Source of the DNA: Flavobacteriales bacterium
Lineage (GTDB): Bacteria > Bacteroidota > Bacteroidia > Flavobacteriales_D > Sanyastnellaceae
DNA length: 7,925 nt
NCBI GenBank assembly: GCA_028825055.1
Contig: JAPKAW010000078.1
Coordinates: 1-7,925, forward strand
Direction of reading: 5' to 3'
The notes beneath the pieces are model-generated. The model saw only the letters and a list, made by a program, of their open reading frames with translations, made no database searches and was not told the DNA's origin. The position numbers and the translations under genes were made by a program. This document shows positions 1-6,236 of the stretch, one piece after another; the first letter of the stretch is position 1; the number at the start of each line of letters is the position of its first letter.

Positions 1-1886
1 TGCAGAATGATATCGTAGATGTGCTCCCAGAAAACAGGCTCGAAGTACAATTTGTCTGCCGTATCAAAATCAGTAGAAACCGTTTCTGGGTTACAATTGA
101 TCATAATCGTCTCGTAACCACACTCTTTCGCAGCGAGGACACCATGGACACAACAGTAGTCAAACTCAATACCCTGTCCTATGCGATTGGGACCACTTCC
201 AAGAACAACTATTTTTTTCCGATCGCTTCGGACACTTTCATTTTCGTCTTCGAACGTCGAATAGTAGTATGGCGTTTTTGCGGAGAATTCTGCCGCACAT
301 GTATCCACAAGCTTATAGGTACGCTTAATTCCACGCGACGTTCTGTGTTCATGCACTTCTGACTCTAGACAATCAAACAGATGAGCGATCTGACGATCAG
401 CATAGCCTTTCTGCTTGGCTTCACGCAGCAGAACATCGGGAATTGTCGTCAACGTGAATTCACTGAGTACGTCCTCTAAGTGAACCAACTCCTCTATTTG
501 ACGCAAGAACCAAGGGTCAATTTTAGTTATGTCATGAATCTTGCGGATGGAAATCCCCAATTTCATGGCATCATACAAGTGAAACAGCCGATTCCAACTC
601 GCATGCTCTAAGCTGTGTAAAATGGCATCGTGGTCGCGAAGTTCTTTTCCGTCACACCCCAATCCATTGCGCCCAATTTCAAGCGACTGGGCCGCTTTCT
701 GCAAAGCTTCTTGAAACGATCTTCCGATAGCCATGACCTCCCCCACCGACTTCATTTGCAGACCGAGTTTCCGATTTGCCCCTTTGAATTTATCAAAATT
801 CCAACGTGGCACTTTCACAACAACGTAATCCAAGGTCGGTTCGAACATGGCACTTGTGGTGCCTGTGATCGGGTTCGCTAGTTCGTCTAAATGATATCCG
901 ATGGCCAATTTTGCCGCAATCTTTGCAATGGGGTACCCCGTAGCTTTTGAGGCTAAGGCCGAAGACCGGCTCACCCGGGGGTTGATTTCAATGGCGATAA
1001 TATCTTCTCTTTCATCCGCTGAAACAGCAAACTGCACATTGCACCCCCCAGCAAAATCGCCGATGGACCGCATCATGTGAATCGCCATATCCCGCATTCT
1101 TTGAAATGTAGTATCGCTCAGAGTCATAGCAGGCGCTACGGTAATGCTATCGCCTGTATGGATTCCCATTGGGTCGAAATTTTCAATCGAACAGATGATG
1201 GTAACATTGTCATTGGAGTCCCGTAGCAGCTCCAATTCATATTCTTTCCATCCCATGACCGCTTTATCGATCATGACCTCATGAATCGGACTCAAATGCA
1301 AGCCCCGAGTCAATGCTGCATCAAACTCCTCTGGATTGTAAATGATACTCGCGCCGCTTCCGCCGAGAGTATAGGAGGGCCGTATGCACAACGGAAATCC
1401 AAATTGCTGAGCTGCTTCCTTTCCTTCCAGAAAACTTTTTGCAGTTGCCTGTGGGGCCATTGGAATACTCAATTGCTCCATGAGCCTCCTGAATTTCTCC
1501 CGATTCTCTGTGATTTCAATCGCAGCAATGTCCACCCCGATCATCTTCACTCCATACTCTTCCCAAAGCCCCATCTCATCGCACTGTATGCACAAATTCA
1601 GTGCAGTTTGCCCTCCCATGGTTGGCAAAACAGAATCAATTGAATGCTTTTTTAGAATCTTCTCTATTGAAGCCGGCTCGAGTGGTTCTAAATAGACATG
1701 GTCCGCTACGACAGGGTCTGTCATGATCGTCGCCGGGTTCGAATTGATCAGCACGACTTCAATTCCTTCTTCGCGAAGTGAACGTGCCGCTTGCGAACCC
1801 GCATAATCAAATTCACAAGCTTGTCCAATGACAATGGGGCCACTACCGATGAGCAGAACCGATTTGATGCTTTTGTCTTTGGGCAT
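1..1886 (-). CDS. carB: Carbamoyl phosphate synthase large subunit, 3'-truncated by window edge
   Basis: CarB makes carbamoyl phosphate from ammonia (supplied by CarA from glutamine), bicarbonate and two ATP, for pyrimidine and arginine synthesis in the cytoplasm. About 628 residues are visible from the ATG at 1886, with no internal stop or frameshift. The N-terminus reads MPKDKSIKSVLLIGSGPIVI, followed by the nucleotide-binding GQACEFDYAGSQA. GGQTALNLC is present, and the first ATP-grasp (carboxyphosphate) domain carries EINPRVSRSSALASKATGYP, with metal/ATP ligands E300 and N302. Residues of roughly 400-550 form the oligomerisation domain. The second ATP-grasp half opens with GSGPNRIGQGIEFDY near residue 562, and the window ends at ...FEPVFWEHIYDIIL. 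The rest of the carbamate domain and any allosteric domain lie off the left edge. No carA is adjacent upstream: the neighbour on that side is a divergent hydrolase. Identification is secure; the 3' end is not visible. Confidence 0.97.
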   Translation of the reverse strand, partial: MPKDKSIKSVLLIGSGPIVIGQACEFDYAGSQAARSLREEGIEVVLINSNPATIMTDPVVADHVYLEPLEPASIEKILKKHSIDSVLPTMGGQTALNLCIQCDEMGLWEEYGVKMIGVDIAAIEITENREKFRRLMEQLSIPMAPQATAKSFLEGKEAAQQFGFPLCIRPSYTLGGSGASIIYNPEEFDAALTRGLHLSPIHEVMIDKAVMGWKEYELELLRDSNDNVTIICSIENFDPMGIHTGDSITVAPAMTLSDTTFQRMRDMAIHMMRSIGDFAGGCNVQFAVSADEREDIIAIEINPRVSRSSALASKATGYPIAKIAAKLAIGYHLDELANPITGTTSAMFEPTLDYVVVKVPRWNFDKFKGANRKLGLQMKSVGEVMAIGRSFQEALQKAAQSLEIGRNGLGCDGKELRDHDAILHSLEHASWNRLFHLYDAMKLGISIRKIHDITKIDPWFLRQIEELVHLEDVLSEFTLTTIPDVLLREAKQKGYADRQIAHLFDCLESEVHEHRTSRGIKRTYKLVDTCAAEFSAKTPYYYSTFEDENESVRSDRKKIVVLGSGPNRIGQGIEFDYCCVHGVLAAKECGYETIMINCNPETVSTDFDTADKLYFEPVFWEHIYDIIL

Positions 1887-1897
1887 TTTTTTTTTAT

Positions 1898-1936
1898 CCG
1901 ACTACTGCAGCCTTAAAAATGAGCTACAGCGGCCGG
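1898..1936 (-). promoter_or_regulatory. Strong stem-loop in the carB leader, next to an A-rich start region
   Basis: In the carB transcript the arm at 1936-1923 pairs with the arm at 1911-1898: 14 positions with one C/A mismatch and three G-U pairs, closing an 11-nt loop (1922-1912). The top seven pairs (CUGUAGC with GCUGCAG) are uninterrupted. Between the stem and the AUG are 11 nt, AUAAAAAAAAA, so the start codon follows a run of nine A. There is no U run on the 3' side, so this is not a standard intrinsic terminator. The A tract fits the unstructured A-rich start regions used by Bacteroidota. The stem is seen in the sequence; a role in controlling carB, for example by pyrimidine level, is inference. 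It does not match the PyrR binding motif. Confidence 0.5.
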
Positions 1937-1959
1937 GACGAAACGGGGAATTCCGAGCG

Positions 1960-1990
1960 CAAAATTAGCGCGATAAACCGAACTACAAAA
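1960..1990 (-). promoter_or_regulatory. Bacteroidota-type promoter for carB
   Basis: Read on the minus strand, TTTTG (1990-1986) is followed after 18 nt by TAATTTTG (1967-1960). This is an exact match to the TAnnTTTG -7 box, with a TTG-type -33 element at accepted spacing. Transcription would start near 1953-1957, giving a leader of about 70 nt that includes the hairpin at 1898-1936. It is the only exact -7 match I found between carB and the divergent hydrolase. Confidence 0.65.
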
Positions 1991-2064
1991 GCCCGATTGA
2001 AGGACAATTTCAACGACCTATTCACAATGCAGTGTGTTCTGTGAAAACCACCGAACTTTCACCC

Positions 2065-2976
2065 ATGGAATTCGCTGCCGAAAAAGGACGGTCTGATCGA
2101 AAAACATGGACCAATCATGGCTGGAATTTAGAATATGCGATTGATTTTACGTGTTCGGAGAAAAGTCCCGATGCCCTCTCTATCAAGAGCAAACAAGCCC
2201 TCCGTGTTGTTTTTGCATTGCACGGCTTTGCGCGTCCGCTAGAGGATTTCATTCCTTTTGTCCAGGCCTGGCCCGAAAGATGTGCATTCATCTCCGTGCA
2301 CTTGTTACACCATGGTAAAAGTGGTCCTGATGTTGAAAAACGGCGTTTGGATGATGCCATTGAACCCGAAGACTTGCTACAAATACTTATTGAAATAGCC
2401 AGCCATGAAGGGGTCAGCACCGTAAAGCCCGACCTTATTGGATACAGTATTGGAGGGCGAATCGCCCTTTCCTTGATTGCTGTTGACCCAAAAAAATGGA
2501 ACCGCATTTTACTCCTAGCCCCCGATGGACTCAAACAATCTCCTTTTTATGGCCTAACAGTGCACACGCAAGCAGGAAAGGCTATTTGGTTTGCCATAGA
2601 CAAGCACAGTGAACAGGTACTACTTTGGGCTGACCGCTTGCTGAAGTGGAAACTCCTGTCTCCTCACATGCATGCCTTCATCGGATTCCACTTATCATCC
2701 CATGCTATGCGCATGGCGGTTTGGAATGGCTGGCGCGCTCATCGAAGATGTTGGCCCTCTCATCGGTCAATTGCCTCCGCATTAAGCCAACTAGGTGGAA
2801 CCATCGATTTTTGCTTTGGAAGTCATGATCGTATCATCCCCATAAAAAATGCAAGACGTTTGCGAAAAATGACAGTTTTCATGCCCAAGGTGAATTTCCA
2901 CTCCATACCATCAGGTCATGGTATGTTGCGAAAAGACGTAATGAAAATCATCATTCAACGTATCTTTAAATCATGA
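2065..2976 (+). CDS. Alpha/beta hydrolase family protein
   Basis: This is a 303-residue serine hydrolase fold. Numbered from the ATG at 2065, HGFARP at 53-58 is the oxyanion-hole HG motif, GYSIGG (126-131) is the nucleophile elbow with Ser128, GSHDRIIP supplies the likely acid Asp255, and SGHGML supplies His285. The triad is therefore complete and in normal order, with a variable cap region between about 160 and 235. No signal peptide is seen, so it is probably cytoplasmic. In-frame GTG codons at 2032 and 2041 are alternative starts; I prefer ATG 2065 because GTG starts are less common, but the sequence does not settle it. Its stop overlaps the start of the GGGP synthase by four bases (ATGA), so the two are probably co-transcribed and translationally coupled. 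The substrate cannot be read from the sequence; an esterase or lipase acting on a lipid is a guess from context. Confidence 0.88.
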   Translation: MEFAAEKGRSDRKTWTNHGWNLEYAIDFTCSEKSPDALSIKSKQALRVVFALHGFARPLEDFIPFVQAWPERCAFISVHLLHHGKSGPDVEKRRLDDAIEPEDLLQILIEIASHEGVSTVKPDLIGYSIGGRIALSLIAVDPKKWNRILLLAPDGLKQSPFYGLTVHTQAGKAIWFAIDKHSEQVLLWADRLLKWKLLSPHMHAFIGFHLSSHAMRMAVWNGWRAHRRCWPSHRSIASALSQLGGTIDFCFGSHDRIIPIKNARRLRKMTVFMPKVNFHSIPSGHGMLRKDVMKIIIQRIFKS

Positions 2977-3743
2977 TGACGTGGCTGAAACAATTGCAAT
3001 CAGATTCTCAAAACGGCACAAAGCGTTTAGCGGCACTGCTTGACCCTGATGACCTGCCAACAGGCCGATCGTGGTATGCCTTACTTGACCGAATTGAAGC
3101 ATCCACCGTGACGGACATCTTCATTGGAGGAAGCTTGTTGATCCGCAACAATGTCAGCGATATGATGCAGTCCGTTCGTGAACGTTTTTCAGGCAGAATC
3201 ACCATCTTTCCGGGCTCGCCTGACCAAGTTGTCTCAGGTGCCGATGCGGTATTATTTTTGTCTGTGATCTCGGGCAGAAACCCCGATTTACTCATTGGGC
3301 GTCACGTTGAATCAGCCTTACGTATCCGACGTTTGCAGATTGAAACTGTTCCAACGGGGTACCTGCTCATTGGAGACGGGCCGCTCACCACCGCGGCGTA
3401 CATGAGTCAATCGATGCCCATTCCATCTAGCAAACCTGAAATTGCTGTTGCAACAGCTGTGGCGGGGGAAATGTTAGGATTGCAAGTCATGTTTGTCGAC
3501 GCGGGGAGCGGAGCGCATCAACCGGTTCCATTAAAAGCCATAGCATCCATTCGAAATCACACAACGTGCCCAGTGATTGTTGGTGGTGGTTTGAACGATG
3601 CCCCGAGCATTGAGGCCGCATGGCAAGCGGGTGCTGACCTTGTGGTTATCGGTTCTGCAATCGAGAATAAGCCCGACGATTTGAATTGGCTTCCCAACCC
3701 AGCCGCTTTTCAGTCAAGAGGCATTGCTGAACCTTGGAACTAG
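2973..3743 (+). CDS. Geranylgeranylglyceryl phosphate synthase family protein (PcrB/GGGPS, group II)
   Basis: This 256-residue TIM-barrel prenyltransferase is expected to join a polyprenyl diphosphate to sn-glycerol-1-phosphate, forming the first ether bond of an isoprenoid-glycerol lipid. Motifs in order are LLDPD (22-26), IGGSLL (51-56), FPGS (79-82), ISGRNP (99-104), YLLI (130-133), EMLG (166-169), DAGSGA (176-181), VGGGL (203-207) and GSAIE (227-231). The last three form the phosphate-binding part of the barrel. Length and motif wording fit the bacterial group II enzymes known from Bacteroidota such as Flavobacterium and Chitinophaga. The start at 2973 overlaps the hydrolase stop; a second ATG at 2976 would also work. 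Which polyprenyl chain is used, and what the final lipid is in bacteria of this phylum, cannot be told from sequence. It converges on the TonB receptor with 21 bp between stops and no clear terminator. Confidence 0.93.
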   Translation: MMTWLKQLQSDSQNGTKRLAALLDPDDLPTGRSWYALLDRIEASTVTDIFIGGSLLIRNNVSDMMQSVRERFSGRITIFPGSPDQVVSGADAVLFLSVISGRNPDLLIGRHVESALRIRRLQIETVPTGYLLIGDGPLTTAAYMSQSMPIPSSKPEIAVATAVAGEMLGLQVMFVDAGSGAHQPVPLKAIASIRNHTTCPVIVGGGLNDAPSIEAAWQAGADLVVIGSAIENKPDDLNWLPNPAAFQSRGIAEPWN

Positions 3744-3764
3744 CCTTGGCGCAATTCGATCTCT

Positions 3765-6068
3765 TTAGAACGAGACCTCAACAGAAAACATTCCGTTCCT
3801 TCCGGCCTGAGGATACACGTAGTTCTCGGTGGTCATGGCATCGACACCACCGTACAAATAACTGTACGTCCATCCATTTGCGCTGTATTTGGCATTGAGG
3901 GCATTGCGCAAGAAAGCGTTGAGTGTGACTCGCGTTCCTGAAGGACGTTCCCAACTCCATTGCAGGCGTAAGTCTTGCACCGCATAAGAATCCAGTGACC
4001 GACTGTCTCTGGAGGTATTGTCCAGGAATTGCTTTCCAACATACCGCGCTGCCCATTCCAACGTACCCTGGGTTCTCCCACTAGATTTTGAGCGATCCCA
4101 AAACCGATAGGCTGCTACACTTGATGCTGTCAGGTTTGGAGAAAATGCGATGTCCGTTGTTCCATGTTCAACTTCTACGACCGAAGGAAAACCCTCAGCA
4201 TAATCAGACAAAATCTCCTTGAAGGAGTCAATCTGATTGAGTGAACCTGTTACTGTTCCCTGCCAAGTCACCCCTTCCTTTGGACGCCAAGCAGACGACC
4301 ATTCCAATCCCGCTCGGTAGCTGCGGTCAACATTCTGCTGGATGGGACTGCCCGTATCATTCAATGCACCCGTAAGCACAAGTTGATTGTGATAACGCAT
4401 ATAAAAAGCAACCGCCTGCAGCGACCAGACCTCGTCATCATGCTCCCACCCTAACTCCCAGTCCGTCATGGTCTCAGGCAGCGGTTTTTCCGAAGTCACC
4501 CGATCAACATAGTCGGTCCGAACAGGTTCTCGACTCCCTTGGGATATGGAAGCGAAAAAACGATTGAAAGGAGACATCACCCAATCCAGACCTGCCTTGG
4601 GATTGAGGAAATACAACCGGTCATCGACAGCGAGTTGCGTCAAGTCGTTATCTGTCCCATCGATGGAGTAAACAACTTGCCGACCCTGTACTTCCAATTG
4701 CGTACGTACGCTACCCCCTCCCCATTCTTGCGTAAAACCAACAAAACCGTAACGATCTGTTTTATTGCCGACATTGGAGTAATACTCGGCACCCAATTGC
4801 GAGTCGCCTGCATATTGCATCCAAATAGGAACTCCAAAATGCGCACCTTCATAGTTGAAGGCACCGCCTCCCCAATTCATGGAAATCCGGTCCCAAGAAC
4901 GATGGACATTCAGAGCGACACCTTTGTAGTCATTGTCCAACCAGCGACGTCGAATAACATCACCCGTTGCAATGGCCGAATCTCCAATGACCAAATCAGT
5001 CACACCATAGAGGGACAACTCGGCATCGGGTTTATATTGTTCATAGTATCCCGAGCCCGCGGTATAATGCGCCGTTACCCCCAAATCCCAACCTTGCCAT
5101 TCCTGATCTAAATGCAGTTGGTGGTGATCTTGACGGTAGTCATCAACCTCATCTTTATAGCGGTAATAGTTGTGCTGCTCTCTCCTTTCAATCAAGTCAT
5201 TAATCCGCGCTACATCTGTTCCGTATCCATATTCTCCGCTTGAATTGGCCCAATCTAAAATTTCACTTTCGGTCCCCTCAATTGCAATTTGAGGCACCCC
5301 ATACCATGCTTGATACGTGCGCTCATGGCCCAACATTGCAGTGTACGTGAGATGCCCTGTATCCCACAGATATCCCATTCCTAACTGCATACTCGATAAA
5401 TCACTGGAGGCACGATCTACAAAACCATTGGACACAATACGCGATGCTCTGCCTTCGATATAAAACCCATCGCCGACACGACCACTCGACCACTTCACCA
5501 TAGATCGGGCACTGCCAAAAGACCCCGCTCCAAGGACCATCCTTCCCTTTGGTTTCTGATCAAATGACAGCGTGTTGAGAGCCACAGTCGCCCCGAAAGC
5601 ACCCGGGCCGTTCGCCGAACTACCGACTCCCCGTTGCACCTGAAGTCCATCCACACTACTTGATAAATCCGGCAAATCCACCCAATACACCTGATGTGAT
5701 TCCGCATCGTTCAACGTGATCCCGTTGATCGTCACATTGATATGGGTTTGGTCCGACCCACGTATCCGCATGCTCGTGTACCCCACACCCGCTCCGGCAT
5801 CGGAGGTCACCACAACTGACGGGGTATAGCGTAGTAAAAAAGGAAGATCCAAGGAACCATCGCGCTCCTCCAACATTTCCGGAGTAATCCGCAGGCTGGC
5901 AAATGGAGCACGCTCACTAAAGTGAGTCGTGCTAACTGACGCTGGCAGCAACTGAACTGTCATCAAAGTACTGTCCAATTCAGAAGGTGAAACCGTTTGA
6001 GACTGGCCTAAAGAAATCCCTGAAAGAAGAGCTAGACTCAGCAAAGAAAGGATGGGTGAACGCATCAT
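3765..6068 (-). CDS. TonB-dependent outer-membrane receptor, probable thiamine (or precursor) importer
   Basis: This 767-residue protein is an energised outer-membrane uptake channel. Residues 1 to about 21 form a signal peptide (short basic start, then a Leu-rich core). A possible TonB box lies near 33-45. The plug domain spans about 52-170 and includes RIRGSDQTHINVTINGITLND, the Bacteroidota-typical NDAESHQVYWVDLPD (120-134) and QRGVGSSANGPGAFGA (145-160). The remainder is a beta barrel rich in aromatic and alternating residues, ending in VEVSF with the terminal Phe usual for outer-membrane proteins. There is no N-terminal carboxypeptidase-like domain and no SusD partner, so this is not a SusC glycan system. 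The leader carries a TPP riboswitch, which sets the likely substrate: thiamine-regulated receptors of this kind are known in Bacteroidota. The receptor class is certain; the thiamine assignment rests on the riboswitch. ATG 6065 is an equally possible start. The upstream bases UAAACUAAAAAAU are A-rich, without a Shine-Dalgarno site. Confidence 0.95.
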   Translation of the reverse strand: MMRSPILSLLSLALLSGISLGQSQTVSPSELDSTLMTVQLLPASVSTTHFSERAPFASLRITPEMLEERDGSLDLPFLLRYTPSVVVTSDAGAGVGYTSMRIRGSDQTHINVTINGITLNDAESHQVYWVDLPDLSSSVDGLQVQRGVGSSANGPGAFGATVALNTLSFDQKPKGRMVLGAGSFGSARSMVKWSSGRVGDGFYIEGRASRIVSNGFVDRASSDLSSMQLGMGYLWDTGHLTYTAMLGHERTYQAWYGVPQIAIEGTESEILDWANSSGEYGYGTDVARINDLIERREQHNYYRYKDEVDDYRQDHHQLHLDQEWQGWDLGVTAHYTAGSGYYEQYKPDAELSLYGVTDLVIGDSAIATGDVIRRRWLDNDYKGVALNVHRSWDRISMNWGGGAFNYEGAHFGVPIWMQYAGDSQLGAEYYSNVGNKTDRYGFVGFTQEWGGGSVRTQLEVQGRQVVYSIDGTDNDLTQLAVDDRLYFLNPKAGLDWVMSPFNRFFASISQGSREPVRTDYVDRVTSEKPLPETMTDWELGWEHDDEVWSLQAVAFYMRYHNQLVLTGALNDTGSPIQQNVDRSYRAGLEWSSAWRPKEGVTWQGTVTGSLNQIDSFKEILSDYAEGFPSVVEVEHGTTDIAFSPNLTASSVAAYRFWDRSKSSGRTQGTLEWAARYVGKQFLDNTSRDSRSLDSYAVQDLRLQWSWERPSGTRVTLNAFLRNALNAKYSANGWTYSYLYGGVDAMTTENYVYPQAGRNGMFSVEVSF

Positions 6069-6078
6069 ATTTTTTAGT

Positions 6079-6117
6079 TTATGACGCAGGGATGTCCGTT
6101 TTCACGAAGACATCCAT
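6079..6117 (-). CDS. Possible 12-codon upstream ORF between TPP aptamer and receptor gene
   Basis: Directly after the aptamer an ATG at 6117 opens a 12-residue frame, MDVFVKTDIPAS, that stops with TAA at 6079, 10 nt before the receptor ATG. Its start lies one base past the proposed 3' strand of aptamer helix P1, and its body contains the hairpin at 6090-6115. Nothing in the peptide suggests a function. It could be a leader peptide whose translation opens the hairpin, or a chance frame; short frames like this are common, so confidence is low. Confidence 0.22.
   Translation of the reverse strand: MDVFVKTDIPAS
6090..6115 (-). promoter_or_regulatory. Hairpin between TPP aptamer and receptor start (candidate expression platform)
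   Basis: In the transcript GGAUGUC (6115-6109) pairs perfectly with GACAUCC (6096-6090) over seven base pairs, with a 12-nt loop. It ends 21 nt before the receptor ATG and is followed by an A-rich stretch, not a U run, so it does not look like an intrinsic terminator. The bases CCCUGC (6091-6086), overlapping its 3' arm, could instead pair over six positions with GUAGGG (6132-6127) in the aptamer's P4 3' arm. That offers a switch between ligand-bound and free forms. Control of translation initiation is the simplest reading, but this is inference. Confidence 0.45.
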
Positions 6118-6118
6118 G

Positions 6119-6199
6119 ACAATCTCCCCTACCGGCATTATCCGTTCAGGTTCAAAGGGTATAATCTCAGCGCTCCGTTAGAAGGCACCCCCGCATCGC
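6119..6199 (-). ncRNA. TPP riboswitch (THI element) controlling the TonB receptor
   Basis: The minus strand carries the conserved thiamine pyrophosphate aptamer. In order there is GGGGGUGCC, a P3 stem-loop, the invariant CUGAGA (pyrimidine-ring pocket), ACCCUUUGAACCUGA (an exact run of the consensus), then CGG-AUAAUG-CCG as P5 and GUAGGGG closing P4. P2 pairs GGGGU with ACCC. P3 pairs GC-CUUC with GGAG-GC around one bulged C. P1 is weak: GCGAU (6199-6195) with AUUGU (6123-6119). P5 is only three pairs, and the usual CGUAGGG string is a base shorter here. TPP binding normally switches the downstream gene off, so the receptor should be induced by thiamine shortage. Identification is from conserved primary sequence and pairing on the correct strand, directly upstream of the receptor. 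Confidence 0.95.
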
Positions 6200-6201
6200 T
6201 G

Positions 6202-6233
6202 CAAATATATGGACGCGAAACAATAACTTGCAA
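6202..6233 (-). promoter_or_regulatory. Bacteroidota-type promoter for the riboswitch and receptor
   Basis: On the minus strand TTG (6233-6231) is followed after 21 nt by TATATTTG (6209-6202), an exact TAnnTTTG -7 box. The expected start, a few bases further on near 6198, would place the first transcribed bases at the 5' strand of aptamer P1, so almost no RNA precedes the riboswitch. The -33 element sits only three bases from the divergent cysQ ATG. Confidence 0.6.
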
Positions 6234-6236
6234 CTA

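Noticed and set aside
1997..2013. Inverted repeat TTGAA-N7-TTCAA upstream of the carB promoter, a possible operator
   Set aside because: Five-base arms in a short AT-rich stretch are expected by chance; no second copy or known regulator site supports it.
3744..3764. Possible bidirectional terminator between the GGGPS and receptor genes
   Set aside because: The only pairing, GATCTC with GAGACC around TTTAGAAC (reaching into the end of the receptor gene), has a mismatch and no U run on either strand.
4539..5111. 190-codon open frame on the plus strand inside the receptor gene
   Set aside because: It lies fully antisense to a clear TonB receptor, has no recognisable motifs and no start signals; it is a shadow of the barrel coding sequence.
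6068..6075. TATTTTTT on the plus strand as a -7 box for cysQ
   Set aside because: The final G is missing and no TTG lies at the required distance upstream; it is better explained as the A-rich start region of the receptor.
6160..6165. TATAAT on the plus strand, a possible -10 box for cysQ
   Set aside because: It falls inside the TPP aptamer, where these bases are explained by aptamer sequence, and Bacteroidota promoters use TAnnTTTG instead.
5987..6181. Open frame on the plus strand covering the riboswitch region
   Set aside because: It is antisense to the TPP aptamer and to the receptor's signal-peptide region, and resembles no protein family I know.
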